Shown here piece after piece: positions 52,192-60,693 of a stretch of 64,000 bases of DNA. The notes beneath the pieces are model-generated. The model did not search any database. It was given only the letters and a program-made list of their open reading frames with translations, and was not told where the DNA came from. Position 1 is the stretch's first letter. Every line of letters starts with the position of its first letter. The stretch comes from Flagellimonas marinaquae (GTDB lineage: Bacteria; Bacteroidota; Bacteroidia; Flavobacteriales; Flavobacteriaceae), in contig NZ_RZMZ01000015.1 of NCBI RefSeq assembly GCF_003992675.1, forward strand, positions 836,796 through 900,795, in the 5' to 3' direction. The translations under genes and the position numbers were made by a program.

Positions 52192-52677
52192 ATGAAAAAT
52201 TATAGACTCATTATTACCGGTTTAGTTTTATCCCTTCTTACTGGATGTACAGAAAAAGCTATAGATCAAAATGCCGAAGCCGATAAATTAATGGAAATTT
52301 CCAAAGCTTGGGCGAATTCCGTAAAAAACAAAAATGTAGATGAAATGTTGTCATACTGGGCTGACGATGCAATTTTGATGTCGCCCAATGAGCCCGCGGT
52401 AATTGGAATTGACTCTCTCAGAGCCATGGTAGAACGCTCAATAAAAATACCAGGATTCGAGATCAACTGGAATCCGCAAGAAGCGTATGTTTCAAAAAGT
52501 GGTGACCTCGGATATGTTATTTTTAAGAATTATATGACCATGCCCATTGATACTATGGGCAATACTAGAACTGTATTTAATAAAGGTGTCGAGATTTGGA
52601 AAAAGCAATCTGATGGCAATTGGAAAAATGTAGTCGACATCAGTAATGCTGACCCCTCCATAAATTCCATTGATTAA
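52192..52677 (+). CDS. SnoaL/DUF4440-like lipoprotein
   Basis: 161-aa lipoprotein (VLSLLTGC lipobox) with an NTF2/DUF4440-like fold: EISKAWANSVKNKNVDEMLS, YWADDAILMSPNEPAVIGID and a C-terminal GNWKNVVDISNADP. Catalytic residues cannot be assigned. The start at 52192 gives the clean signal; an upstream ATG at 52141 would add a non-signal extension. Monocistronic. Confidence 0.78.
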   Translation: MKNYRLIITGLVLSLLTGCTEKAIDQNAEADKLMEISKAWANSVKNKNVDEMLSYWADDAILMSPNEPAVIGIDSLRAMVERSIKIPGFEINWNPQEAYVSKSGDLGYVIFKNYMTMPIDTMGNTRTVFNKGVEIWKKQSDGNWKNVVDISNADPSINSID

Positions 52678-52744
52678 AAAGTAAGCCAACCACGCCTATA
52701 GCCCAACCGGCTACCCATACATAATAATGAGTGATTAAACACAC
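52640..52744 (-). pseudogene. Membrane-like ORF fragment, possible remnant
   Basis: Short minus-strand frame that reads VCLITHYYVWVAGWAIGVVG then LLFNQWNLW from a GTG at 52744, with a membrane-helix look, and overlaps antisense the end of the SnoaL-like gene. Coding quality is doubtful; it may be a remnant of a small membrane-protein gene or chance. Confidence 0.25.
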
Positions 52745-52815
52745 TACTTATTTGTAAAATAACCTTTTGACAGAGAGCTGACACAGGGTATTAATGAAGC
52801 CATTGTTTCCCAATT

Positions 52816-53000
52816 TTAATGAAAGCTGCATGCATTTGTCTCCTGTACCTTTTCCGAGGTAAATGAATCAACCTTAATTTGTCCTGTCAAAAAAAAGAGG
52901 GAAACCATGATACCGTAAAGTGCGATGTTGTTAACGGCCAAATAGCCTGCGTGATCAGAACTCGATATGCTGGTCCCGATAGGAATCCATCGCAAATGAC
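52816..53000 (-). pseudogene. Second possible gene remnant in the same gap
   Basis: Minus-strand frame open from about 53030 to a stop at 52816, containing RWIPIGTSISSSDHAGYLAV and NNIALYGIMVSLFFLTGQIK, in a different frame from the fragment at 52640-52744. The composition looks protein-like (soluble part then a helix), but there is no good start near a promoter. The two fragments together fill most of the 389-base gap 52678-53066 and could be one frameshifted relic. Confidence 0.3.
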
Positions 53001-53066
53001 TATCTTTCCGGTAATTTAAAAAACGGAGTCAGCCCTGAGCCGTTTTCCTCAACTAAAAGCAATTAA

Positions 53067-53819
53067 ATGAGTCAAAATATAAACATGGCCGTCCTTATTG
53101 ATGGTGACAACATACCCTCTGCCAATGTCAAGGAAATGATGGAGGAAATTGCCAAATATGGTAATCCAACCATTAAAAGAATCTATGGAGACTGGACCAG
53201 ACCTGGTTTAACCAAATGGAAAAACCTATTATTGGAAAATGCCATTACCCCTATCCAGCAATATGGCTATACAACGGGTAAAAATGCTACGGATTCTGCC
53301 ATGATAATTGATGCCATGGACATCCTGTACACGGCAAAAGTAGATGGTTTTTGCCTTGTTTCGAGCGATAGTGATTTCACACGGCTGGCCACCAGATTGA
53401 GGGAGGCAGGCATGCAAGTGATAGGCATTGGTGAAAAGAAAACCCCAAATCCGTTCATTGTCGCTTGCGATAAGTTCATCTATATTGAAATACTTAAAAA
53501 TCAAAGCTTGAACAAAATCGAAGAAAAGCGTTCTTCAGAATCTACCATTGATAAAATAACAGAAAAGGAAATCAACTTAATAAGGTCCACTATAAACGAC
53601 TTATCCGAAGACGACGGATGGGCTTTTCTTGGCGATGTTGGAAGTTTGATTCAGAAAAAGCAGCCGAACTTCGATTCTAGAAACTATGGGTATGAAAAGC
53701 TAACCCCTTTGATAAAGTCTACCAATCAGTTTGAAATTGAGCAAAGGGAAAACCCAAAAAGCAGACACAAGCTCATTTTTGTAAAAAATAAAAAACGCGC
53801 CACGAAAGCCAAAAAATAA
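53067..53819 (+). CDS. NYN-domain protein with C-terminal OST-HTH/LOTUS-like region
   Basis: 250-aa protein of the LabA/DUF88 NYN nuclease group, PIN-like ribonucleases. Asp residues of the predicted active site lie in VLIDGDNIPS, NATDSAMIIDAMD and VSSDSDFTRLATRLREAG. After a linker (about residues 155-165) follows a helical RNA-binding-like domain, IRSTINDLSEDDGWAFLGDV then SRNYGYEKLTPLIKST, similar to OST-HTH/LOTUS. It may degrade or bind a specific RNA. Monocistronic. Known bacterial relatives exist, but targets are unknown. Confidence 0.85.
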   Translation: MSQNINMAVLIDGDNIPSANVKEMMEEIAKYGNPTIKRIYGDWTRPGLTKWKNLLLENAITPIQQYGYTTGKNATDSAMIIDAMDILYTAKVDGFCLVSSDSDFTRLATRLREAGMQVIGIGEKKTPNPFIVACDKFIYIEILKNQSLNKIEEKRSSESTIDKITEKEINLIRSTINDLSEDDGWAFLGDVGSLIQKKQPNFDSRNYGYEKLTPLIKSTNQFEIEQRENPKSRHKLIFVKNKKRATKAKK

Positions 53820-53897
53820 GGAAGGCTGTAGAAAATTTGTAAGTTGCTGCCCGAAAGCGCTGTAAAAGCTCAAAAGCAACTAAAAAGGCTTTATGTG

Positions 53898-54308
53898 ATG
53901 AAAAAAAGAGAATTATTTTGGATTCTGGGCACAGTCACTGCGGTGATATTAACGCAGTTCCTGCTATTTGGAAAGCAAGGTTTTGTGATGGATGGAACGA
54001 TCGACATAAACGTGCATGACACCTACCTGATATTTCCAAGCTACAACATCTTTTTATTACTGGTATCTCTGTTCTTTTTCGTGGTATATCTGGGGCGTAT
54101 CCTGCGCAGGGGTTTTAAAAATAAAACCGTAAATCTGATATTGATTATTGCCACCATAGTGTTGATAGTAATGGTAAATGGCATTCATTTTATTCTGGAA
54201 TCCTTACTACTGAACACCCTATCCGCAGTCTTTTTTTATATTCAGATAGCATTGTTGGTTCTCTTAGCATTTATCGGGTTTAAAACTGGGCAATACCACA
54301 AGAAATGA
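53898..54308 (+). CDS. Hypothetical membrane protein with NVHDTYLIFP motif
   Basis: 136 aa from the ATG at 53898, with four hydrophobic segments: FWILGTVTAVILTQFLLFG, YNIFLLLVSLFFFVVYLGR, VNLILIIATIVLIVMVNGI and AVFFYIQIALLVLLAFIGF. The central DGTIDINVHDTYLIFPSYN resembles the DTY/HFHY region of haem-copper oxidase subunit I-like proteins, but no haem ligands pattern is complete. Function unknown. Confidence 0.65.
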   Translation: MKKRELFWILGTVTAVILTQFLLFGKQGFVMDGTIDINVHDTYLIFPSYNIFLLLVSLFFFVVYLGRILRRGFKNKTVNLILIIATIVLIVMVNGIHFILESLLLNTLSAVFFYIQIALLVLLAFIGFKTGQYHKK

Positions 54309-54520
54309 CTTGGTAGTTGAATTTAAAACAAGATAGGTTTAATTCAACATTCATCAGATTATTTCCAAATGCGTTTTCTCTTTCCCAAGTATTTGTTACC
54401 TTAAAATCAAGGGAATCAGGCAATTTTTGTCCAAAACAACACCTATGCCATGGATTATTTCCTGAATCCACCCTACACACTGAACCAAGATGTCTTTTGG
54501 AATAGGTAAAAAAGACTGTA
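54309..54520. other. Gap before the permease gene, no gene seen
   Basis: 212 bases with no credible start, promoter match or hairpin. The antisense frame crossing it shows no family features. Confidence 0.4.
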
Positions 54521-55738
54521 ATGAACGGATTTTTACAACAATGGGGCGAAGCAGCGTATACCAGCATTGGCTTTTTTTGGATGGCCTTATGGGCTTTCAT
54601 TTTAGGATACGCCATAAGTTCCCTTATTCAAATATTTTTAACGGAAAAGCGCATGCAGCAAACTATGGGAGGTGGTGGCGGAAAAAGTGTGCTCTTGGGA
54701 ACATTCTTTGGTTTTATAAGCAGTTCGTGCAGTTTTTCAGCCTTGGCTACTTCCAAATCGCTGTTTCAAAAAGGAGCGAGCTTTGTGTCTTCAATAGCTT
54801 TTCTTTTAGCTTCCACTAATCTGGTAATTGAACTGGGAATCATTATTTCCATTTTTCTGGGCTGGCAATTTGTGGTAGGCGAATACGTGGGCGGAATTTT
54901 ACTGATTCTCTTCAGTTGGTTGCTCATTCGATTGATCAACCCCAAAAAACTCATCAAAAAAGCTAGGGAACATCTGGAGGCATCCAGTTCGTCCTCCATG
55001 TCCGATAAGCCCTTAACAGAAAAACTTCGGTCCCAGGAAAGTTGGGCCAAGGTAGGCAAGCAGTATGCCATGGAATGGAAAATGGTCTGGAAAGATGTAA
55101 CCGTGGGTTTTACCATTGCGGGAATTGTTGCCGCTTTTGTCCCAGATTCATTTTTTCAGACACTTTTTATCAACACTGGCGAAGGACACCAGACATTTAC
55201 TTTTCTAACCTTACTGGAACACGTTGTTATGGGGCCTGTGGCCGCTTTCCTCACTTTTATAGGCTCTATGGGCAACATTCCTTTGGCAGCGCTATTGTTT
55301 GGAAAAGGCGTAAGCTTTGCCGGGGTTATGGCATTTATCTTTAGCGATCTTATAGTTTTCCCTGTTCTTCGAATCAATGCCAAGTACTACGGTTGGAAAA
55401 TGTCCCTCTTTATCCTTTTCCTGCTGTTTAATTCATTGATTGGAGCATCCCTTATCCTGCATTATGGGTTTGACTTTTTGCAATTGATTCCTGACGGAGC
55501 CAGCAAAGACATCACGGAAAAGAATCCTTTTGAAATCAATTATACCTTTTGGCTCAACTTGATATTTCTTATGCTTACAGGACTTCTCATTTATTTTGGT
55601 TTTGTAAAAGGTGATAAAGTGAAACACCACAAAGAGATGGCCCCGAAAATCCCTGTTCTTGAAAAAACCTTAAAATGGACTGCACTAATTTGCTACTTCT
55701 GGTTAGTGGTAGGTATGCTTCTAAAATTTACGCTATAG
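54521..55738 (+). CDS. ArsP_1-type permease (UPF0718/DUF318)
   Basis: 405-aa polytopic permease with about ten membrane segments. The FFGFISSSCSFSALATSKSL segment and a second similar repeat (VVMGPVAAFLTFIGSMGNIP) are the family hallmark, an internal duplication of a five-helix unit. Members export arsenical or other substrates; this one is not next to an arsR gene. Substrate unknown. Confidence 0.85.
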   Translation: MNGFLQQWGEAAYTSIGFFWMALWAFILGYAISSLIQIFLTEKRMQQTMGGGGGKSVLLGTFFGFISSSCSFSALATSKSLFQKGASFVSSIAFLLASTNLVIELGIIISIFLGWQFVVGEYVGGILLILFSWLLIRLINPKKLIKKAREHLEASSSSSMSDKPLTEKLRSQESWAKVGKQYAMEWKMVWKDVTVGFTIAGIVAAFVPDSFFQTLFINTGEGHQTFTFLTLLEHVVMGPVAAFLTFIGSMGNIPLAALLFGKGVSFAGVMAFIFSDLIVFPVLRINAKYYGWKMSLFILFLLFNSLIGASLILHYGFDFLQLIPDGASKDITEKNPFEINYTFWLNLIFLMLTGLLIYFGFVKGDKVKHHKEMAPKIPVLEKTLKWTALICYFWLVVGMLLKFTL

Positions 55739-55769
55739 TGTTAGCTTTGAGTTACCTAGAACTTAAAAT

Positions 55770-56186
55770 ATGAATCGCCCTAAAATAATCCTCAAAAAAA
55801 CACGATTGGACAAGTCAATCGAATTGCTGACCTTTTTTCTCATTTTGGTCTCTATAATCCTCATTTCCATATTTTTTTCCCAGCTTCCCCAAAAAATTCC
55901 AATCTACTTTAATTGGCCTACCAAAGATCAGAACGGTTTTTGCTCGAAAGATGTTCTTTGGGCTGGCCCCATTATATTAGGTTTGCTAGCTTTTGGCATC
56001 TTTAAACTCAACCAGTATCCTTGGATTTTTAATTATCCCATCACAATTCATGAAGGTAATGCAAAACGGCAATACCGAATCGCCACACAACTGCTTCGAT
56101 GGTTGAATCTGCTCTTGGGCCTTTTGTGCATCATTTTGGTCCTTTTATCACTTTCTGATGGGCTGAAGGCACCGTTAAACCCATAA
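55770..56186 (+). CDS. DUF1648-type membrane protein
   Basis: 138 aa with three to four membrane helices: IELLTFFLILVSIILISIFF, VLWAGPIILGLLAFGIFKLN and LLRWLNLLLGLLCIILVLLS. KIPIYFNWPTKDQNGFCSKD is the DUF1648-like conserved segment. Function unknown. It starts 31 bases after the permease gene and may share its transcript. Confidence 0.75.
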   Translation: MNRPKIILKKTRLDKSIELLTFFLILVSIILISIFFSQLPQKIPIYFNWPTKDQNGFCSKDVLWAGPIILGLLAFGIFKLNQYPWIFNYPITIHEGNAKRQYRIATQLLRWLNLLLGLLCIILVLLSLSDGLKAPLNP

Positions 56187-56305
56187 ACCAACTTGCTAGT
56201 GAATTGTTTGTTGACTTTTATAAAGCCCACTAAGTGAATTTTAATAAAAAGAGACGTAAATAAAACTAAGGTTGTATCTTGACCATAGCAAGAAATGGTT
56301 GCCAA

Positions 56306-57232
56306 ATGAAAAAAATCCGTAGCCTCACATTTGAATACCTACAAATAGCCTTGGCCATTTTATTGGCCAGTATTGGGTTGAAAGCTTTTCTGCTTCCTAA
56401 TGGCTTTTTGGATGGTGGGGTAACCGGTATTGCCATCTTGTTGGGCGAATTTATTCCCATTGAAATCTCCTATATTCTCCCTATCATTTCCATCCCTTTC
56501 TTTATTCTGGGCTGGCTCACTTTGACCAAAAGGGTGATGATCAAATCGGTAATTTCGGTTTTGGCGCTTGCAGTGGTTATCCATTTTGAGAATTTTGAAG
56601 CAGTGACCGAAGAGAAACTGCTCATTGCCATCTTTGGAGGAATTTCCCTAGGAGCCGGCATTGGATTGGCCATAAAAAATGGTGCCGTATTGGATGGCTC
56701 GGAAATATTGGGCATTTACCTACACGATCAATTTGGGATTCCCATTGGTACCATCATCTTGTTGTTCAACACCGTTCTGTTTGCCATAACGGCATGGCTC
56801 ATATCCATTGAAATCGCCCTTTATTCCATATTGACCTTTATCATCACTGGAAAGGTAATCGACTTTGTCTTCGAAGGCTTTGAGGACTATATTGGGTTAT
56901 TGATCGTAAGCCACAAACAAAAAGAAATCCAAGATGAACTCTTGAACCAAGTAGGACTGGGAATGACCATCTACGGGGGCGTACGTGGATTTGGTAGTCG
57001 GGGTGAAATCAATAATGTAGAAGTGATACAAACGGTACTCAACCGAATTGACTCCAAAAAAGTGTATCGGATAGTGGATACCATTGATGAGGATGCTTTT
57101 ATTATTGAGTTTGAAGTGAACAGCGTGAAAGGAGGCGTCCTGAGGAAATATCTGAGTCGGGAGAAGACAAGAACCTTGGCACCAGACCTTTACAGTCCAG
57201 AAGTTTTGGAAAAGCATAAGAAACCTCTTTAA
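56306..57232 (+). CDS. YitT family membrane protein with DUF2179 domain
   Basis: 308-aa protein with five or six membrane helices (LEYLQ/IALAILLASIGLKAFLL region, then VTGIAILLGEFIPIEISYIL and onward) and a C-terminal cytoplasmic DUF2179-like domain (TIYGGVRGFGSRGEINNVEV). From the ATG at 56306; an earlier TTG is in frame. YitT proteins are widespread and poorly understood transporters. Monocistronic. Confidence 0.88.
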   Translation: MKKIRSLTFEYLQIALAILLASIGLKAFLLPNGFLDGGVTGIAILLGEFIPIEISYILPIISIPFFILGWLTLTKRVMIKSVISVLALAVVIHFENFEAVTEEKLLIAIFGGISLGAGIGLAIKNGAVLDGSEILGIYLHDQFGIPIGTIILLFNTVLFAITAWLISIEIALYSILTFIITGKVIDFVFEGFEDYIGLLIVSHKQKEIQDELLNQVGLGMTIYGGVRGFGSRGEINNVEVIQTVLNRIDSKKVYRIVDTIDEDAFIIEFEVNSVKGGVLRKYLSREKTRTLAPDLYSPEVLEKHKKPL

Positions 57233-57344
57233 AACAAGCCATTTTAGCATCTTCCACTTTTTTAGGTCCCTAAAGAGGTCAAACATCTAATTTAATTGTG
57301 GGATAACCATCTTTTTGATAGCTTTAAAACTATTATTGCTGCCT

Positions 57345-58169
57345 ATGAAAAAGAGTACTCTGATTTTTTATGCCCTTGTCCTATCCATATTCACCGCTTT
57401 TGGGCAGAGTTCCAATTTTGTTGGAACTTTTATAAACACATCGGAAAGTGTTTCTATCCAGTTTAAAAGGGTAGGCGACGAATACCACGGAATGCTGGCC
57501 GCGGTAGGTGCAAGTTTTGCCATACGGGCCACGGGTACCGACACTCGCCTGAATGGTCAGATTTTCGGGCTGGATGGGCCTGTTGTTTTTGAAGCCAATC
57601 TCTCTGGATTACAAATGAGCGTGCGCGCCACCGGATACAATGAACCCTTTTACAAGTATTCCGACCTTCACAATTTGGGCAGTTTTGATTTGACCCCCTA
57701 TATGAAAGACAATAGTGGCGTTGCGGGAAATAGCATGAATGGCACACCAAATCCACCATCACCTGTAAATACCGACGGTCAATACCCTGAACTTGACAAC
57801 CAAGGGTTGTTGAACATCATTTCTGGGAGTCAATTGGTATTTTATCAGCGTACTTCTTATGTAAACGATAGCATGGCCAGTTCCATTACGTACGTGAATT
57901 TTTGCGCCAATGGTACTTTTTCCATGAATACGGATGGTTCATTCAGTGTGGAAGGCGATTATGGCGGAAATGCCCAAGGTGTTTCCTACGGAAATAGTTC
58001 AGGTACTTGGCAACTGGTGTCGTACCAAGGGGCACCTGCGGTTTATCTTCAATACTACAACGGTGACACCAGCTTAAATCCTTTTAATGAAAACGAGGTG
58101 AGGCAAGGAAGATGGCGACGTGGTAACACCCAATATGCATTGCAGCGGAACAAAGTCCGCTGCAATTAA
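57345..58169 (+). CDS. Hypothetical secreted protein
   Basis: 274 aa from the ATG at 57345, which gives a clean signal peptide (STLIFYALVLSIFTAFGQ). The N-terminal domain is beta-rich (FVGTFINTSESVSIQFKRVG), a Pro-rich linker (PNPPSPVNTDGQYPELDNQ) follows and a C-terminal beta domain includes FCANGTFSMNTDGSFSVEGD and GTWQLVSYQGAPAVYLQYYN. I do not recognise a family. A perfect hairpin ends the gene. Confidence 0.7.
   Translation: MKKSTLIFYALVLSIFTAFGQSSNFVGTFINTSESVSIQFKRVGDEYHGMLAAVGASFAIRATGTDTRLNGQIFGLDGPVVFEANLSGLQMSVRATGYNEPFYKYSDLHNLGSFDLTPYMKDNSGVAGNSMNGTPNPPSPVNTDGQYPELDNQGLLNIISGSQLVFYQRTSYVNDSMASSITYVNFCANGTFSMNTDGSFSVEGDYGGNAQGVSYGNSSGTWQLVSYQGAPAVYLQYYNGDTSLNPFNENEVRQGRWRRGNTQYALQRNKVRCN
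58140..58165. terminator. Perfect 10-bp hairpin at the 3' end of the secreted-protein gene
   Basis: TTGCAGCGGA pairs with TCCGCTGCAA around ACAAAG, overlapping the last codons before the TAA at 58167. No T-run follows, so intrinsic termination is uncertain; it may also protect the mRNA 3' end. Confidence 0.4.
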
Positions 58170-58195
58170 AAATTTAAAGTAAGTAAATAAAGAAA

Positions 58196-59455
58196 TTACT
58201 CTCCCATGGCCGCCGCTACGGCAGCAGAAAGTCTTTTGTAGGTTCCATTCTGTAAGCGTTCCCTAATGGCAGAGAAAGCGTCCAAGGTTTCCTCAATATC
58301 TTGCATTGTATGTGTTGCTGTTGGAATCAAACGAAGCAGAATCAATCCCTTTGGAATCACAGGATATACCACAATGGAGCAGAATATTCCATGGTTCTCA
58401 CGGAGATCCTTCACTAGGGCCATTGCTTCGGGGATACTACCGTTCAAGTACACAGGGGTAACACAACTGGTGGTTGTACCGATATCAAAGCCTCTCTCTT
58501 TTAATCCATTTTGAAGCGCATTCACATTTTCCCACAGCTTTGCCTTAAGCTCTGGCATGGTACGCAACATGTCCAGCCTCTTAAGGGCACCTTTTACATA
58601 TACCATGGGCAATGATTTGGCAAACATTTGCGAACGCAAGTTATATTTTAAATATTCTATGATTTCCTTTTGGGCGGCAACAAAAGCTCCGATTCCTGCC
58701 ATCGACTTGGCAAAGGTGGCCAAATAAACGTCAATATCATCTTGTATGCCTTGCTCCTCTCCTGCCCCAGCACCAGTTTTTCCCAAGGTTCCGAATCCGT
58801 GCGCATCATCTACCAACAATCGGAACTTGAACTTTTTCTTAAGTGCTACAATCTCCTTAAGGATGCCTTGCTCACCTCGCATTCCAAAAACTCCTTCGGA
58901 AATTACCAAGATGCCACCACCGGTCTCGCTGGCCAACTTGGTGGCACGTTCCAAGTTCTTCTCCAAGCTTTCAGCATCATTGTGCTTAAAGGTAAAGCGT
59001 TTCCCCATGTGCAAACGAACACCATCGATGATACACGCATGGCAATCCACATCGTACACAATGATGTCGTCTTTGGAAACCAAAGCGTCCACAACAGACA
59101 TAAAGCCTTGATATCCAAAATTTAACAGGTAGGCAGCTTCTTTGTTCACGAACTCCGCCAATTCTTTTTCCAGTTGTTCGTGATAATCAGTATGACCGCT
59201 CATCATACGGGCGCCCATAGGATAAGCAGATCCGTGTTCCAAAGCAGCTTCACCGTCTACTTTCTTGATTTCAGGTAGGTTGGCCAAACCTAGATAGTCA
59301 TTGATACTCCACGTTATAACGTCCTTTCCTTGAAACTTCATTCTGTTGGAAATTGGTCCTTCCAACTTGGGAAAAACAAAATAGCCTTCAGCCTGTGAGG
59401 CCCATTTTCCTAAAGGTCCTTTGTTCTCAATGATTCTATCGAATAAATCTCTCAT
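58196..59455 (-). CDS. Alpha-oxoamine synthase family enzyme (SPT/cysteate acyltransferase-like)
   Basis: 419-aa PLP enzyme of the AONS/KBL/SPT family that joins an acyl-CoA with an amino acid under decarboxylation. SINDYLGLANLPE opens the fold, YPMGARMMSGHTDYHEQLEK follows, and the PLP Schiff-base lysine sits in TFAKSMAGIGAFV; the Asp pairing with the PLP ring is in LLVDDAHGFG. Bacteroidota make sphingolipids and sulfonolipids from such enzymes; the cysteine-synthase homologue next door points to cysteate and capnine-type sulfonolipids (inference). A terminator upstream separates it from that gene. Confidence 0.88.
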   Translation of the reverse strand: MRDLFDRIIENKGPLGKWASQAEGYFVFPKLEGPISNRMKFQGKDVITWSINDYLGLANLPEIKKVDGEAALEHGSAYPMGARMMSGHTDYHEQLEKELAEFVNKEAAYLLNFGYQGFMSVVDALVSKDDIIVYDVDCHACIIDGVRLHMGKRFTFKHNDAESLEKNLERATKLASETGGGILVISEGVFGMRGEQGILKEIVALKKKFKFRLLVDDAHGFGTLGKTGAGAGEEQGIQDDIDVYLATFAKSMAGIGAFVAAQKEIIEYLKYNLRSQMFAKSLPMVYVKGALKRLDMLRTMPELKAKLWENVNALQNGLKERGFDIGTTTSCVTPVYLNGSIPEAMALVKDLRENHGIFCSIVVYPVIPKGLILLRLIPTATHTMQDIEETLDAFSAIRERLQNGTYKRLSAAVAAAMGE

Positions 59456-59478
59456 CTACCTTAATATTAATTCATCTG

Positions 59479-59486
59479 CAAAAGTA
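59479..59486 (-). promoter_or_regulatory. -7 box TACTTTTG for the AONS-family gene
   Basis: Exact minus-strand TAnnTTTG, 23 bases ahead of the ATG at 59455. Confidence 0.5.
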
Positions 59487-59522
59487 TAGATTTTTACGAA
59501 CCTTGCATAACGAAATTTTCAC

Positions 59523-59556
59523 ATAAAAAAAACGGCGATGAAATTTCATCGCCGTT
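59523..59556 (-). terminator. Terminator of the cysteine-synthase-like gene
   Basis: A 26-bp perfect palindrome, AACGGCGATGAAA joined to TTTCATCGCCGTT, followed on the minus strand by eight T. It lies 24 bases after the stop at 59581. Confidence 0.9.
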
Positions 59557-59580
59557 GTTGAGGTATTGCAGGGTACTGGT

Positions 59581-60621
59581 TTATTTAATATACTTGATTT
59601 CTTCTGGTACTTCTGCGTTTTGGATATCAAAGAAACCCTGATTCTCCATCCACTCATTACTGTATACTTTACTCATGTACCTAGAACCATGGTCTGGGAA
59701 AACCACGACCACATTGCTATCCTCGGTAAATTCTCCTTCGGTATTCAATTGGTACAAGGCCTGCGTGGCGGCTCCACTTGTATAACCTGCGAAAATCCCC
59801 TCTGTATGAGCCAATTTGCGCGCCATATGGGCACTTTCACCGTCAGTTACCTTTACATATCTGTCAATGGCATTGAAATCGGTGGCGGCGGGTATCAAGT
59901 TTTTGCCTAAGCCTTCAATTCGGTACGGATATACTTCGTTGTGATCGAATTCCCCGGTTTCATGATATTTTTTTAACACAGAACCATACGCATCAACACC
60001 CAAAACTTTAATATCTGGATTCTGCTCCTTTAGATAGCGCGCTATCCCTGAAATGGTTCCTCCCGTTCCACTACATGCTACCAAATGTGTAATCAAACCG
60101 TTAGTTTGTTCCCAAATTTCAGGACCTGTACTGGAATAATGGGCGTCAATATTCAGCTCATTGAAATATTGATTAATATAAATGGAATTCGGTGTTTCAC
60201 TGTGCAAACGTTTAGCCACCTCATAATACGAGCGTGGGTCATCTGCACTCACGTGGGCCGGACATACATATACGTTTGCTCCCATAGAGCGCAGCATATC
60301 GATTTTATCCGGAGAGGATTTTGAACTTACAGCCAAAATACACTTGTAACCTTTTACGATACTTACCATAGCCAAGCTAAAGCCTGTATTGCCCGAGGTA
60401 GTTTCAATAATGGTACTACCGGGCTTTAAAATGCCTTTTCGCTCTGCTTCCTCGATAATATGGACCGCAATTCTATCTTTTGCAGAATGTCCAGGATTGA
60501 AACATTCCAATTTGGCATAGAAGTTTCCGGTAAGGGGGGCAGTAATTCTGTTTAGCTTAACTAAGGGGGTACTTCCAATTAGGTCTAGGATATTGCTGTG
60601 CGCATTTATCTGTTTCTTCAT
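59581..60621 (-). CDS. PLP-dependent cysteine synthase-like enzyme (candidate cysteate synthase)
   Basis: 346-aa fold-type II PLP enzyme related to CysK and cystathionine beta-synthase: [18 protein letters not shown] opens, the PLP lysine is in [30 protein letters not shown] is the substrate loop, [14 protein letters not shown] the phosphate cup, and [14 protein letters not shown] ends it. Being next to an AONS-family acyltransferase, it may make cysteate (or cysteine) as the amino-acid substrate; this is inference. Housekeeping cysteine synthase is an alternative. Confidence 0.88.
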   Translation of the reverse strand: MKKQINAHSNILDLIGSTPLVKLNRITAPLTGNFYAKLECFNPGHSAKDRIAVHIIEEAERKGILKPGSTIIETTSGNTGFSLAMVSIVKGYKCILAVSSKSSPDKIDMLRSMGANVYVCPAHVSADDPRSYYEVAKRLHSETPNSIYINQYFNELNIDAHYSSTGPEIWEQTNGLITHLVACSGTGGTISGIARYLKEQNPDIKVLGVDAYGSVLKKYHETGEFDHNEVYPYRIEGLGKNLIPAATDFNAIDRYVKVTDGESAHMARKLAHTEGIFAGYTSGAATQALYQLNTEGEFTEDSNVVVVFPDHGSRYMSKVYSNEWMENQGFFDIQNAEVPEEIKYIK

Positions 60622-60674
60622 AACTGGTATTAGGTAGGGAACAACACCTTTAAAGATAAGGCATTTGTTCGGTG

Positions 60675-60682
60675 CAAATGTA
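60675..60682 (-). promoter_or_regulatory. -7 box TACATTTG for the cysteine-synthase-like gene
   Basis: Exact minus-strand TAnnTTTG, 53 bases ahead of the ATG at 60621. Confidence 0.45.
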
Positions 60683-60693
60683 ACATTTTATTT

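Noticed and set aside
54309..54520. An arsR-like or other regulator gene before the permease
   Set aside because: The region has no start codon with a plausible helix-turn-helix frame and no promoter or operator hint.
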